Numbered from the stretch's first letter, positions 7,802-15,815 are shown. The stretch: 32,735 nucleotides of DNA from Thermoproteota archaeon (GCA_030130125.1 JARZZM010000003.1:1-32735), one strand, 5' to 3'. The notes: a model not told the origin generated them from the letters alone. Numbers and translations are program-made.

Positions 7802-8030
7802 CGGCTTTCACTCTCTGAAGACCTACCACCCTACGGCTTAACAGTTCCTTCTTTTCCTCCTCAGAGAGTGTTTCGAGGTATAGCTTAATTGCTTCCCTAA
7901 CATTACTGATCACCTCATCTAGACTATCGCCTTGGGTATGGCATCCAGGGAGTTCCGGGACGATCGCGACGTATCCTCCGCCCTCATCCTCCAATATAAT
8001 AACACTAAACTCGCGAATCCTCCTGTCCAT
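7794..8030 (-). CDS. hicB: HicB family antitoxin
   Basis: This 78-residue protein has the degraded RNase H-like fold of HicB antitoxins: FSVIILEDEGGGYVAIVPEL, then PGCHTQGDSLDEVISNVREA and IKLYLETL. It lacks a separate C-terminal DNA-binding domain, as in the short archaeal and bacterial HicB proteins. It is the first gene of the hicBA operon; ATTTATTTG about 20 nt before ATG 8030 may be the TATA box, which would make the transcript nearly leaderless. Confidence 0.92.
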   Translation of the reverse strand: MDRRIREFSVIILEDEGGGYVAIVPELPGCHTQGDSLDEVISNVREAIKLYLETLSEEEKKELLSRRVVGLQRVKAVA

Positions 8031-8055
8031 GGACTAATCCCCCTCAAATAAATGA

Positions 8056-8432
8056 AGTTGGTTCTCCAAGGCAGCCTCCAAGGAACTAGCTTCTTAACTT
8101 CTAATAAACTATATCCCGATGACGGTTTTCCTACTCTGGGCCTCACTTATCCATACAAGTTTCATAAGCTAATCCCTGCCGGTGCGGTCCCTCCACTCAC
8201 CTCAGTTCTCTCTTATAGAGTGCTGTATTCCTGCGCAGTGGTCTCAAGCCTGAACTACCTCAGAAATACTCGCACGGTACCCCAAGGGAGATCAAAGCGT
8301 TGACACCACAGATCTCAAGCGATAATATGAGGCGAGATGCGAACTCTCCCGCATCATAAGCCGATCTCCCCGCTATCCTCTGGCGAACGGGTGAGCAAGA
8401 AAAACATATTTTATGTGTAGTGAGAAATCGCA
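8056..8432. other. stretch without a supportable gene
   Basis: Between hicB and the vapC remnant I find no gene with family resemblance. The two longest frames (8052-8303 on +, 7919-8146 on -) have unnatural composition and no ribosome sites. The stretch is probably decayed or spacer DNA. Confidence 0.4.
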
Positions 8433-8776
8433 TTATACTAGTTTCAACTTCATATGGTAGCCTAGTTTTTCCACTGTTTGAAGAATATGTGCCAAATCTG
8501 TGTCACACGGGTGACTAGTTCTTCATCACGGTTAACGGCTATAGCGGCGGCCAGTAGGTCTGCAAATGCTTGGGGCTTCCCCCATCCTCAGTAGCTCAAG
8601 TTGTATTCTATGAGCTAGAATGAAGTCATCTCTGATAGGAAATATCACTCCGCCATTAAAGTGCTTATAGAAAATGATCTTGGATACTCCACGAGGGTTA
8701 CAGCCGTTATATCCTCTTGGATGGGCTTCTTCTCTCTAACCCTATCGATAACGATACCTGTATCTAGTATGGTCAA
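8433..8776 (-). pseudogene. vapC PIN-domain toxin, broken by three frameshifts
   Basis: Read with three single-base corrections this is a VapC toxin. It starts LTILDTGIVIDRV (first acidic residue of the PIN site), then ITAVTLVEYP, shifts frame near 8680, continues IIFYKHFNGGVIFPIRDDF and AHRIQLELLRMG, shifts at a G-run, continues KPQAFADLLAAAIAVNRDEE, shifts again, and ends CDTDLAHILQTVEKLGYHMK. The E (VEYP), D (FADLLAAA) and D (DTD) of a PIN site are all still visible, so decay is recent. It starts with TTG overlapping the vapB stop codon. Uncorrected, translation stops after ~42 residues, so the toxin should be inactive. Sequencing error is the alternative, but three indels in 344 nt make it less likely. 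Confidence 0.75.
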
Positions 8777-8982
8777 GACATCCTCCCCTTCTCCCTACGC
8801 ATCAGCTCTCCTACGTCATAGATCTCTATATCCTCAGTCAGCTCCTCTGATCTAATACCAAGCATCTCCCTAACATCAGCTACATCAACACGGCCACCAA
8901 GCCTCGCTAAAACGGCCTTTATGATTTCCTTCACCTCCTCAGAGAGCCAAGGAGGAATCCTCACTACCACACTCTTAGACAC
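8773..8982 (-). CDS. VapB-type antitoxin
   Basis: This 69-residue protein starts at GTG 8982: MSKSVVVRIPPWLSEEVKEI, then KAVLARLGGRVDVADVREML and a C-terminal acidic/hydrophobic tail EDIEIYDVGELMRREKGRMS. The short N-terminal strand then helices, and the C-terminal toxin-wrapping tail, fit archaeal VapB antitoxins. Its stop overlaps the vapC start, the normal order. Because the vapC is frameshifted, this is now an orphan antitoxin unless it acts on another VapC in the genome. Confidence 0.75.
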   Translation of the reverse strand: MSKSVVVRIPPWLSEEVKEIIKAVLARLGGRVDVADVREMLGIRSEELTEDIEIYDVGELMRREKGRMS

Positions 8983-9071
8983 CTACACATCCCCAAGACT
9001 ATATGAGGCCTAAAGAATCTATAATCTTGTTCGACAATCTACAGCAGGTAGCTCGGAGAGGTTTTAATCTG

Positions 9072-9124
9072 TGGCGGCCGCCGGGATTTGAACTCAAGAC
9101 TCCGCGGCTCCGGAGGCCAGCGCT
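9072..9124 (-). pseudogene. 3' fragment of a tRNA (Arg-like, CCG)
   Basis: On the minus strand the text AAGCGCTGGCCTCCGGAGCC, followed by GCGGAGTCTTGAG, TTCAAAT and CCCGGCGGCCGCCA, matches a tRNA from the end of the D-arm to the 3' end. The anticodon loop is CTCCGGA (anticodon CCG, Arg). The anticodon and T stems each have a mismatch. No 5' half (acceptor strand and D-stem) precedes it; instead the sequence turns AT-rich at GGGGGTATTTAAGCG. This looks like the piece of a tRNA gene left or carried by an integrating element, though a split-tRNA 3' half cannot be excluded. It resembles, but is not a copy of, tRNA-Arg(GCG) at 22312-22387. Confidence 0.65.
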
Positions 9125-9316
9125 TAAATACCCCCTAACTAATTGACAGTAAGTGGGCAGATATGTACAGTTTTATACCTATTATCCAGTGTATAGGATA
9201 TTAGTCTAGAAATTTAGCGATATTAATAAAATATTTTGAGAGAATAGAGGTGATCTCCAATGGATATTAACGTCTTTAATGAATAGATGGGTTAGATCTA
9301 GTATGCTTGCATGTGA

Positions 9317-9730
9317 TTAGCGAACTGGTAGATAGAAACAACATGTGAGGCCCTTGATTAAGAGAAAGTTAAGCCACTGCATGATACTGCTCCCTTTCCG
9401 GTCCCGGAGTTCCACACTTTTCCCTTGTCTCAAAAGATTAGAGGATTGAGGGTTAACCTCTGTCATTGGATATACCCCTCTCAAGGGGAACTGGACCTCG
9501 CTCAATATCCTCCTTATGGATTCCGCGTCTGTGGACTCCCTATATCCTCGACAGGATCTTCTAGGAATTTCTGCCGAAAATACCCTGATCGCATCTCCTA
9601 TGGGTGTCTCAACTACCTCGCTCAGCCTCTTCACGTAACGAAGTCCTGAGCGGAGGCCAGGGAAGCCCCCACCGTAGAGCAGGCGCGCGAATCCCCTAAC
9701 TAGGGACGTCCCTGCTTCCAGTTTTAGCAT
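9317..9730 (-). CDS. unknown protein coupled to Fic, possibly T2SS F-like fragment
   Basis: This ~137-residue frame starts at an ATG that shares its A with the TGA of the upstream Fic gene (TGATG), indicating translational coupling. The N-terminal half (KLEAGTSLVRGFARLLYGGG, then RYVKRLSEVVETPIGDAIRV and FSAEIPRR) resembles in rhythm the cytoplasmic helical domain of TadC/FlaJ (type II secretion F) proteins, but it is too short and has no membrane helices. The second half has no recognisable features and may be out-of-frame remnant text. It may be a decayed gene fragment, or a small Fic partner. I cannot assign a function. Confidence 0.35.
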   Translation of the reverse strand: MLKLEAGTSLVRGFARLLYGGGFPGLRSGLRYVKRLSEVVETPIGDAIRVFSAEIPRRSCRGYRESTDAESIRRILSEVQFPLRGVYPMTEVNPQSSNLLRQGKSVELRDRKGSSIMQWLNFLLIKGLTCCFYLPVR

Positions 9731-10707
9731 CACCTTTCCCTTGACCTCCTAACTGCTCTACTCCTAAGCCTTCCCACCTCATCCTCCGGAATGTACCACC
9801 TGCCAGCCAGCTTGACCGCCTTCAAGTACCCCTTCCTGGCAAGCTGCCCCAGGTAGTCGACGCTCATCCCAAGCTCCTTGGCCGCCGTCGATAGGGGAAC
9901 CATGCCCTCCAGCGATCCCAGGTAGAGGGTCAGGCTCTCGTCCACCGCCCTCGCCACGAGGTTAGTTATGGGTCTGGCCCTTCCCCTGTCGGCCTCCTCC
10001 AAAGCCATGTAGTAGGCCCTCCGCCTCTCCTTCCTTATGATGGCCAGTGGGTAGCCCCGTCTCAGCAGGAGGAGGTTCATCAGGAGCCTAGCCACCCTCC
10101 CGTTCCCGTCGGTGAAGGGGTGTATGGCCGTGAGGTAGGCGTGGGCCACGGCAGCCAGCTCGATCGGGTGGAGTTCATCGGAATTCACGGCGCCGTTCAA
10201 CCAGTCAACGAACCTCATCATCAATCCCGGTACTTCCGAGGGAGGGGGAGGTACGTGACCCGATCCACCGATGAAGACCTGTTCCCTCCTGTACTCGCCC
10301 GGTCTCGCTTCCCATATTCCCATCATCACGAGGTGGTGCAGCTTGAGTAGGTCGAACTCCTCCACCCTCTCAGCGCGAGAGAGATCCTCCACGTACCTCA
10401 GAGCTTGAAGGTGGTTCCTGGCCTCCAAATGATCTCTCAGGGGCTTTCCTGCTACAGTTATACCCTCCTCTAGCACGAGCCTCGTCTCCCTGAGGGTGAG
10501 GGTGTTCCCCTCTATGGCGTTAGTGTTGTAGACGTACTCTATCGTCAGGAGGTTCCTCAGCCTAGCTAGGGCCTCTCTGCTGAGCGGGCGCTCGGAGCTG
10601 ATCCTCTTGAATCCCTCCTCTATCCTCGCCATGAGCGCCGGGGCTATCAGCGGGGACCTAGCTTGTTCCAGCAGGAGAAACCTGTATCGACTAATCATGC
10701 TTTCCAT
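9730..10707 (-). CDS. Fic family protein (AMPylator-like) with C-terminal HTH
   Basis: This is a 325-residue Fic protein. The active-site motif HPFTDGNGRVAR is complete (His base plus the anion-binding GNGR). The N-terminal domain carries TNAIEGN, which fits the (S/T)xxxE(G/N) inhibitory motif, so this is a self-inhibited (class II) Fic. Fic enzymes typically transfer AMP from ATP to hydroxyl side chains of target proteins. The last ~60 residues (STAAKELGMSVDYLGQLAR and GRWYIPEDEV) form a helix-turn-helix of the excisionase/MerR-like kind, suggesting DNA binding or autoregulation. It begins at ATG 10707 with a TATA box ~20-28 nt upstream, i.e. an almost leaderless transcript. The downstream ORF is coupled by TGATG. 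Confidence 0.92.
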   Translation of the reverse strand: MESMISRYRFLLLEQARSPLIAPALMARIEEGFKRISSERPLSREALARLRNLLTIEYVYNTNAIEGNTLTLRETRLVLEEGITVAGKPLRDHLEARNHLQALRYVEDLSRAERVEEFDLLKLHHLVMMGIWEARPGEYRREQVFIGGSGHVPPPPSEVPGLMMRFVDWLNGAVNSDELHPIELAAVAHAYLTAIHPFTDGNGRVARLLMNLLLLRRGYPLAIIRKERRRAYYMALEEADRGRARPITNLVARAVDESLTLYLGSLEGMVPLSTAAKELGMSVDYLGQLARKGYLKAVKLAGRWYIPEDEVGRLRSRAVRRSRER

Positions 10708-10726
10708 ATTATCGATATAGTTAGTG

Positions 10727-10735
10727 CTATATAAA
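10727..10735 (-). promoter_or_regulatory. TATA box of the fic gene
   Basis: TTTATATAG on the minus strand lies 20-28 nt before ATG 10707, the distance expected for leaderless archaeal transcription. Confidence 0.55.
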
Positions 10736-10739
10736 GGAT

Positions 10740-11780
10740 GACCACCGCCTCTCGGTAGGTCGCGCGTCGGGGGTCACCCCTCGTTCCCGCTCTTAAATCC
10801 TTCAACAGCTTTATCCCATTGGCTAGCCATGATACAGCTCTCTAAGGATTAATCATATTCTGATACCTCGCGCGTGGCTCTGAAGCGATCATTTCATGCC
10901 TCACACGACTAGTTCCCATCTACGGTTTGCGGCTATGACTCGCGCGCTGTGGAGGCCATCTGGAGGAAGTGAGTCCCCTATTTTTCACGCTCAATTAACC
11001 ACTCGCGATTACGGATATAACTTCACTGGCCTCCAAACCCTGACGGGATCCCTCACCTTTGGCGCGAGTTTGGGGTAGGACCTTATAGCTGGATGTATGC
11101 CTGAGAAATTTCGTTGTAGCGGTTCCAACGAGTCCCTCTTCCACAAATTCCTCCCATACTCATCTCTAACTGCTGCCGTGGTGGTCTCCGCAGAGAAGAT
11201 CGGTTCCAAGCTCTCAATTCCCTCGGTGTCCATCAGTGGTTGCCCTATCATCCTCACTGTATCCACCTTCATCTGGATGCTTCACTACAACGGACGTGGT
11301 ATCGAAGCCTGCGAATCAGAAACAATCCAGCAGATCCTCCTTGGCTACTGTCCTCGTACAGTGCTAACGGGATATCTCCCCCCTATATCTACGGTGATGA
11401 TACCCTCGGCATCCCTTCCGCCTTAACTCCAATTGTAGCTACTACCTCAGCACCCAAGGGCGATGATATGATCTTCCTGCCTAAGAACCATCCCATATTC
11501 GATGACCCTCATATTCCCACCCTGCCTTGCCGTGGTGCAGCTCTAGGTTTTTACTATCTCAGCGTACTCCAGCGCGACTTAGGCTGGCCGCGCGATCGTG
11601 TACAGCAAGAACTTCGGGATATCCATCACCTTCTAGTGAGTCAAACCTCGCTCTGTGATTCCACATAAACTTAAAAAGTATGAATATTTATTAAATTATT
11701 TCTACATATCTTCTATTTAACTCTCCCTGCAAATTAAATTTCTTGAGCTAAACGAATCTTGGATATCGTGAGGGGCTGTT
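10740..11780. other. about 1 kb without a supportable gene, possibly decayed coding sequence
   Basis: No intact gene is visible. On the minus strand short pieces read like protein in shifting frames, for example EGIITVDIGGRYPVSTVRG, GAEVVATIGVKAEGMPRVSS and SAETTTAAVRDEYGRNLW. They are separated by stops, and the longest open frames on the plus strand are their mirror images. I could not assign the pieces to a family. The last ~120 nt before the Cgi121 gene are AT-rich and promoter-like (CTTTTTAGCC near 11782). Confidence 0.35.
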
Positions 11781-11814
11781 CAACTTTTTAGCCCTATGGG
11801 GTGGGCACCTACCG

Positions 11815-12297
11815 ATGGCCGAGATCCCAAGTGAACCATCCCTCTTCAGAACTGAGTGTGGCTTCTTATTGGTGGCCGGGCTGCTTCCCAGTGATAAGTT
11901 GCCTCTATCAGCCTTACCCAGTAGAATAGCCTTAGTTCCCGTCGAGTTAGTGGCTTCCCTGAGGCATATCGTCATGGCAGCGTTCAGAGCTTGCAGGGCC
12001 CTTAACACGGGGAAGAATGTAGCTGAAGCATTCGCCTACGAGCTGGGAGCGTGTCTCATGGGTGTGAGGGAGGTATCTAGGATAAGACAGGCTCTCTCAT
12101 CTTCGGGCCCCAAGGTGTTCGTCTCCATCTGCAAGGATGTGGGTGACTGTCTGAGGCCGTTGATGACCATGTTAGCGTGGGGTTCTCGCCTCACCGATGT
12201 CGATCCCAGATATAGGCCAGACGACCTGCCCTCCTGTTCCGGCAATGTTGAGGCCCTAGCGATGGAGGAGGGCGCCATGCTGGAGCTGGATCGGTGA
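11815..12297 (+). CDS. probable KEOPS complex subunit Cgi121
   Basis: This 160-residue protein fits Cgi121, the KEOPS subunit that binds the tRNA 3' CCA tail and recruits tRNA for t6A37 synthesis. The family-like core is residues ~52-95: MAAFRACRALNTGKNVAEAF, YELGACLMGVREVSRIRQAL, matching the usual pattern of a helix, an (R/K)N-(I/V)A block and a GxRQI-x2-A block; here the RQI triplet is REV. A strand FVSICKD follows, as in the family. The KEOPS kinase Bud32 is encoded 3 kb away, which supports the call. The N-terminal ~45 residues are divergent. ATG 11815 follows a TATA-like stretch. The next gene, prefoldin beta, has its own TATA box. Confidence 0.6.
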   Translation: MAEIPSEPSLFRTECGFLLVAGLLPSDKLPLSALPSRIALVPVELVASLRHIVMAAFRACRALNTGKNVAEAFAYELGACLMGVREVSRIRQALSSSGPKVFVSICKDVGDCLRPLMTMLAWGSRLTDVDPRYRPDDLPSCSGNVEALAMEEGAMLELDR

Positions 12298-12328
12298 GGC
12301 GAGGGAAGGGAGAGGGGAGAATGGGATA

Positions 12329-12338
12329 CCTTTTAAAG
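12329..12338 (+). promoter_or_regulatory. TATA box of prefoldin beta
   Basis: CCTTTTAAAG is centred ~28 nt upstream of ATG 12362, which suggests a transcript starting almost at the start codon. Confidence 0.5.
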
Positions 12339-12361
12339 AGTAGTAGTTAGAAGCGGAGGAG

Positions 12362-12688
12362 ATGGAGATGTCTTCCGAGGATTTCCTGCAGGCTAAGGCG
12401 GAGGAGCTACTCAACGAGTTGAATCAAGTGGTCACTCAGATATCGACCCTGAAGGCCGAGCTCGCCTCGGTGGACGAGGCGCTCAAGAGGCTGGAGAAGC
12501 TGAGCGATGTGGAAGAGGTCTTCGAGAGGGTTGGGGTGGTCTATGTCAAGAGGGACAGGGAGTCCGTGATAGTCGAGTTGAAGGCCACCAAAGAGGCGCT
12601 CGAGTCCACCATAGGGTCGCTGGAGAAGAGGGAGAGGGACCTCAGGGAGACCTTGAACAGGATGCTGCAACCCTCTCAGGGCGGTTAG
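12362..12688 (+). CDS. pfdB: prefoldin subunit beta
   Basis: This 108-residue protein is built as two long helices of a coiled coil (residues ~5-48 and ~70-104) joined by the beta-hairpin region VEEVFERVGVVYVKRDRESV, the exact layout of archaeal prefoldin beta. Four beta with two alpha subunits form the jellyfish chaperone that hands unfolded proteins to the thermosome. ATG 12362 sits at the predicted transcription start; ATG 12368 with GGAGGAG six bases before it is an equally good start. In many archaea pfdB lies next to KEOPS or ribosomal genes; here it follows Cgi121. Confidence 0.9.
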   Translation: MEMSSEDFLQAKAEELLNELNQVVTQISTLKAELASVDEALKRLEKLSDVEEVFERVGVVYVKRDRESVIVELKATKEALESTIGSLEKRERDLRETLNRMLQPSQGG

Positions 12689-12822
12689 CCTAGAGTTCCG
12701 ATCTGATCTGGGGGTGTCTGCGTCCCAGTTTCCATTTCATTAATTTATCGATTTCCTCAACCTCGGATCCTCGCCTATCTAAGTACCGCGGTATTGTGTG
12801 CCCTCTCAGGGATGGATTCGAT

Positions 12823-14169
12823 TCACTCGAGGTAATTGAGAAGTGTGGATTCGAAGGCCTTCTTCCCTTCCTTGGGTATCTGAGCTCCGGCAGCCATCTG
12901 ATGCCCCCCACCCGTGCCACCGGCCTCTTTAGATGCCGTCCTGAGGAGTTCGTCGAGGTCTATCTGTTTAGAGCTTCCCCTTCCCGTCAGCCTGGCTGAC
13001 ACCTTTATCATGCCCTCATCGGTGTGCGCGTATCCCACCACGACGTCGGCATCCCTAAGGGATTTGCTGAGTATCGATGTGACCGTGCCGATCATGGTGT
13101 CCTCGGCCAGGCCCTCATCTATGAAAGCTATTCTGCCGACTATTCTCGGCCTGGCGCTTCTCAGTACCTGGGATAGGACCCTCCTGTACGACTGTTGCAG
13201 CTCGAGCGCCTTGTTCAGGATCTCCCCCCTGAGGCCAGAGGCTAGCAGGGCCCCTACGTGGCCGCCACCCATGCGTCCGCAGGCGTTGAGTACGGTGGCA
13301 AAGCTGCTCAGGTCCCTGAGAGGTGAGCCCTTTGGTTCCTTGAGGTATATGTATACGTTACCCACCAGGGTTTTGGCCTTCTCCAAGCTTTCCATCCTCT
13401 TGACCAGCTCGTTCGTCAGGTCCCTCTTCTGCTCCTCCGTCAGGTCGGAGAGGGTGGTCCACCTCTCTCCCACCTTTATGGGTATTCCTAGGGACTCGAC
13501 TAGTGCCAGCGCCCCGGCCGAGTTGTTGGATACCCCTTCTATGAAGGGATCCACCGTCCTCTCCAGCGACGCGACCAATGGGTAGTCCGGGCCTCCGAAG
13601 AGCCTGAGATCCGGTCTCACCTCTACCAATCCAGATTCGACGGCCAGCTTCAATATCTCAGCGTTGAGACCCCGGAAACCATCGTCCTCCTGGACATCGC
13701 CCAGAGCTCCGGTTATGGCCATCGGAGCCATGCCCGGATCGTCCAGCATCTCGTAATACAGTAGGAAGGCCACTCCTGCACCGCTGATCTCCCTATCACC
13801 GTCAAGTCCGGCTAAGAACGGGTTGAGGATCCTTATGCCTCCTATATCTCCCTCGGGACGGTGGTGATCCACTATGAAGACCTTCTTCCCTAGGTAGGAT
13901 ATTACCTCGAGATCACCGGATCCCAAGTCTGAGAAGAGATATATCTCGTAGGGCTCCTTCCTCAATTCCCCTATTAGGGGCTCGCTGACGTATTTGACAA
14001 TAGTGAGGTGAAAGGGGACGTTAAGCCTCCTGAGGAGCGAGATCAATATACCGGCTGAGCTCAGGCCGTCCGCATCCAAGTGGCTTACCAACCTTACCGT
14101 GCCCTCAAAAGAGTTGTACAAGTCCTGGGCGAAGGACTTGACGTGATCCCGGAACCGGCCTATTTCCAA
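12823..14169 (-). CDS. DHH-family exonuclease, GAN/archaeal RecJ
   Basis: This 448-residue DHH phosphoesterase matches archaeal GAN (GINS-associated nuclease, RecJ/Cdc45-like). Motif I is SHLDADGLSSAG (residues ~28-39), motif III is FIVDHHRPEG (~98-107), followed by ALGDVQEDDG, and the C-terminal DHHA1 substrate motif is GGTGGGHQMAAGAQIP (~418-433). It acts as a 5'-3' single-strand exonuclease in replication and repair, or as a structural partner of the CMG-like helicase. It is the last gene of a minus-strand run S15-GAN, 11 nt after S15, the order seen in many archaea. All metal ligands visible in the motifs are intact, so it should be active. Confidence 0.92.
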   Translation of the reverse strand: MEIGRFRDHVKSFAQDLYNSFEGTVRLVSHLDADGLSSAGILISLLRRLNVPFHLTIVKYVSEPLIGELRKEPYEIYLFSDLGSGDLEVISYLGKKVFIVDHHRPEGDIGGIRILNPFLAGLDGDREISGAGVAFLLYYEMLDDPGMAPMAITGALGDVQEDDGFRGLNAEILKLAVESGLVEVRPDLRLFGGPDYPLVASLERTVDPFIEGVSNNSAGALALVESLGIPIKVGERWTTLSDLTEEQKRDLTNELVKRMESLEKAKTLVGNVYIYLKEPKGSPLRDLSSFATVLNACGRMGGGHVGALLASGLRGEILNKALELQQSYRRVLSQVLRSARPRIVGRIAFIDEGLAEDTMIGTVTSILSKSLRDADVVVGYAHTDEGMIKVSARLTGRGSSKQIDLDELLRTASKEAGGTGGGHQMAAGAQIPKEGKKAFESTLLNYLE

Positions 14170-14180
14170 GGGAACCCCTT

Positions 14181-14636
14181 CTAAGATGCGTAGAGTTCAG
14201 CCAGCTCGGGGCTGTAGCGCCAGTCCGGTGGGAGCTTGCCTACCCTCTTGTAGTACTTGACCAGCCTGCTTATCTTGGACTCCGTGAGTATGAGGCCCCT
14301 CTTGGCGTGGAAGTCCTTCCTGTGCTCCTCCAGATGCTTCCTGATCTTGTATGCCTTGCTTATCAGGGCTAGGAGGTCCTCAGGTATGGGCGGGGCCGCA
14401 TCGTGCTCCTCAAGTATCTGAGTTATCTTCTTACCGATGACCCTCTTCACTAGGGGTACTCCGTACTCATCCCTGAGTATCATGCCTATCTGGCTGGGAG
14501 GCACCCCCCTCTTGCCGAGCTTCACGACCAGCTCCTCTATCTCTTCCTTGGATAGGGGGACCCAGTCCAAGGGAGTCTCCCTAGGGGGCCTAGTCGACTC
14601 GGACTTGCCCTTCTTCCTGCTGTGCATCCTAGCCAT
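14181..14636 (-). CDS. rpsO: 30S ribosomal protein S15
   Basis: This is an archaeal/eukaryotic-type S15 of 151 residues. It starts [12 protein letters not shown], the standard N-terminus, continues [40 protein letters not shown] and ends [22 protein letters not shown] 14636 is chosen because the ten in-frame residues upstream are not part of S15. It binds 16S rRNA at the h20-22 junction early in small-subunit assembly. It follows the ITPase gene by 4 nt and precedes GAN by 11 nt. Confidence 0.95.
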   Translation of the reverse strand: MARMHSRKKGKSESTRPPRETPLDWVPLSKEEIEELVVKLGKRGVPPSQIGMILRDEYGVPLVKRVIGKKITQILEEHDAAPPIPEDLLALISKAYKIRKHLEEHRKDFHAKRGLILTESKISRLVKYYKRVGKLPPDWRYSPELAELYAS

Positions 14637-14640
14637 TTGT

Positions 14641-15231
14641 TCACCCTTCAGCTCCCCATGACCCAAGCTCGTTTTTAAACAATTGCGCCCCCCTCGCCTG
14701 AATGAAACGCCGGAGCTCCCTCACCGCTGCTCCTCTATGGGAGAATGCGTCCTTCTCTTCACCCAGTTCACCGAAGGTCCTGCCTCCCGACCCCTCGGGA
14801 ATGAAAATGGGATCAAAACCCCAGCCCCCTCCCCTAGGTTCGGTGGATATCTGGCCCCTCGATCTGCCCATAAAGGTCGATAGCTCCCTCCCCGTGTGCA
14901 GCACTATGACTGAGATGAACTCCGCTTCCCTATCCTTAACATCGGACATCAGTTTTAGCACGCCCTCGTTTCCCAGCTTCGAGAACACGTAGGAGGAGAA
15001 CGGTCCCGGGAAGCCCCCCAGCGCGCGTATGAACAGACCGGCGTCCTCCAAGAAGAAGGGCTTAGGTAGGTAGTCTGCCAGCCACAAGGCCGAAGTGAGC
15101 GCTACTTCCTCGAGGTCGTCGCTCTGCGGTTCGAGATAGTCCACTTGGATCCATCGGACCTCTACTATGTCGGAGAGCATCCTCCTGAACTCCTCGTACT
15201 TGTGCCTGTTAGAGGACGCCAGATAGATCAT
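14641..15231 (-). CDS. rdgB: non-canonical purine NTP pyrophosphatase (ITPase)
   Basis: This 196-residue protein is of the Ham1/RdgB family, which removes ITP, XTP and dITP from the nucleotide pool. Motifs are the N-terminal [12 protein letters not shown], the metal site [20 protein letters not shown], and the base-recognition block [14 protein letters not shown] followed by TFGEL-EEK and SHRGAA. Lengths and order are typical. The start overlaps the Bud32 stop by 4 nt (ATGA), so the two are coupled. Confidence 0.95.
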   Translation of the reverse strand: MIYLASSNRHKYEEFRRMLSDIVEVRWIQVDYLEPQSDDLEEVALTSALWLADYLPKPFFLEDAGLFIRALGGFPGPFSSYVFSKLGNEGVLKLMSDVKDREAEFISVIVLHTGRELSTFMGRSRGQISTEPRGGGWGFDPIFIPEGSGGRTFGELGEEKDAFSHRGAAVRELRRFIQARGAQLFKNELGSWGAEG

Positions 15232-15815
15232 TTGTATCTCCCCCTAGCCTCCACCTTGACCAGCCTAGCCAGCACCCTGTCAGCGAGTTCACCGCACCTC
15301 CGATATCCGCGGAGGAATGATCGCCAAAGCGGCTCCCAGTCGTCTCTGAGGGACTTGAGTGACCTCTTGAGCACGTAAAGGTCGACGGCATAGTCCTCAA
15401 CGTCGTGGGTGTACTCAGCGAGGCCGAAGTCTATGAGGCATATTCCAGAGGGAGTCACCAGCGCGTTATAGGGGGTAAGGTCGTTGTGGGCTATGTGGGA
15501 CGAGTGGAGCCTGCAGGCCATGTCCCCGAAGATCTCCATCCTCTCGGGAGTGAGCTCCTCTGCAAGCCTCGCACCCTCTATGAACTCCATCATCAGTGAG
15601 TCCTCCCACACATCCAGCACGGCCGGAACGCTCACTCCTCCCAGTCTAGCCTTCCTCATCAACCTAGCCTCCTTCCTAGTCCTCCCCCTCCTCAGGTGGA
15701 TGTCCAAGTCGGGGTGCCTGTACCCTTTCTTGATCCTCCTCTTCACCACCACGGGGAGACCCATGAACTCGGTCCTGTAGAGTTCCGCCTCAGCTCCTCT
15801 GTATATCAGCTCCAT
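15228..15815 (-). CDS. KEOPS kinase/ATPase Bud32
   Basis: This is a small (195 aa) Bud32 protein kinase, the KEOPS subunit that works with Kae1 in making t6A in ANN-decoding tRNAs. Visible are the glycine-poor start YRGAEAELY, the lysine motif VVVKRRIKKGYRHPDLD, RGRTRKEARLMRKAR, the catalytic loop HNDLTPYNALV and the metal motif LIDFGLAEYTHDVEDYAVDL. The usual HGD of the loop is HND here; Asp and Asn are kept, so activity is expected. Free-standing Bud32, not fused to Kae1, as in several TACK archaea. It lies between pcm (9 nt gap) and rdgB (4 nt overlap). Confidence 0.93.
   Translation of the reverse strand: MELIYRGAEAELYRTEFMGLPVVVKRRIKKGYRHPDLDIHLRRGRTRKEARLMRKARLGGVSVPAVLDVWEDSLMMEFIEGARLAEELTPERMEIFGDMACRLHSSHIAHNDLTPYNALVTPSGICLIDFGLAEYTHDVEDYAVDLYVLKRSLKSLRDDWEPLWRSFLRGYRRCGELADRVLARLVKVEARGRYK

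Noticed and set aside
7919-8303. Frames near hicB on both strands
   Set aside because: Overlap hicB or lack any coding signature.
11009-11668. Plus- and minus-strand frames of 87-142 codons
   Set aside because: Mirror images of a decayed minus-strand sequence; no starts, families or consistent frame.
12914-13585. 223-codon plus-strand frame
   Set aside because: Antisense shadow of the GAN/RecJ gene.
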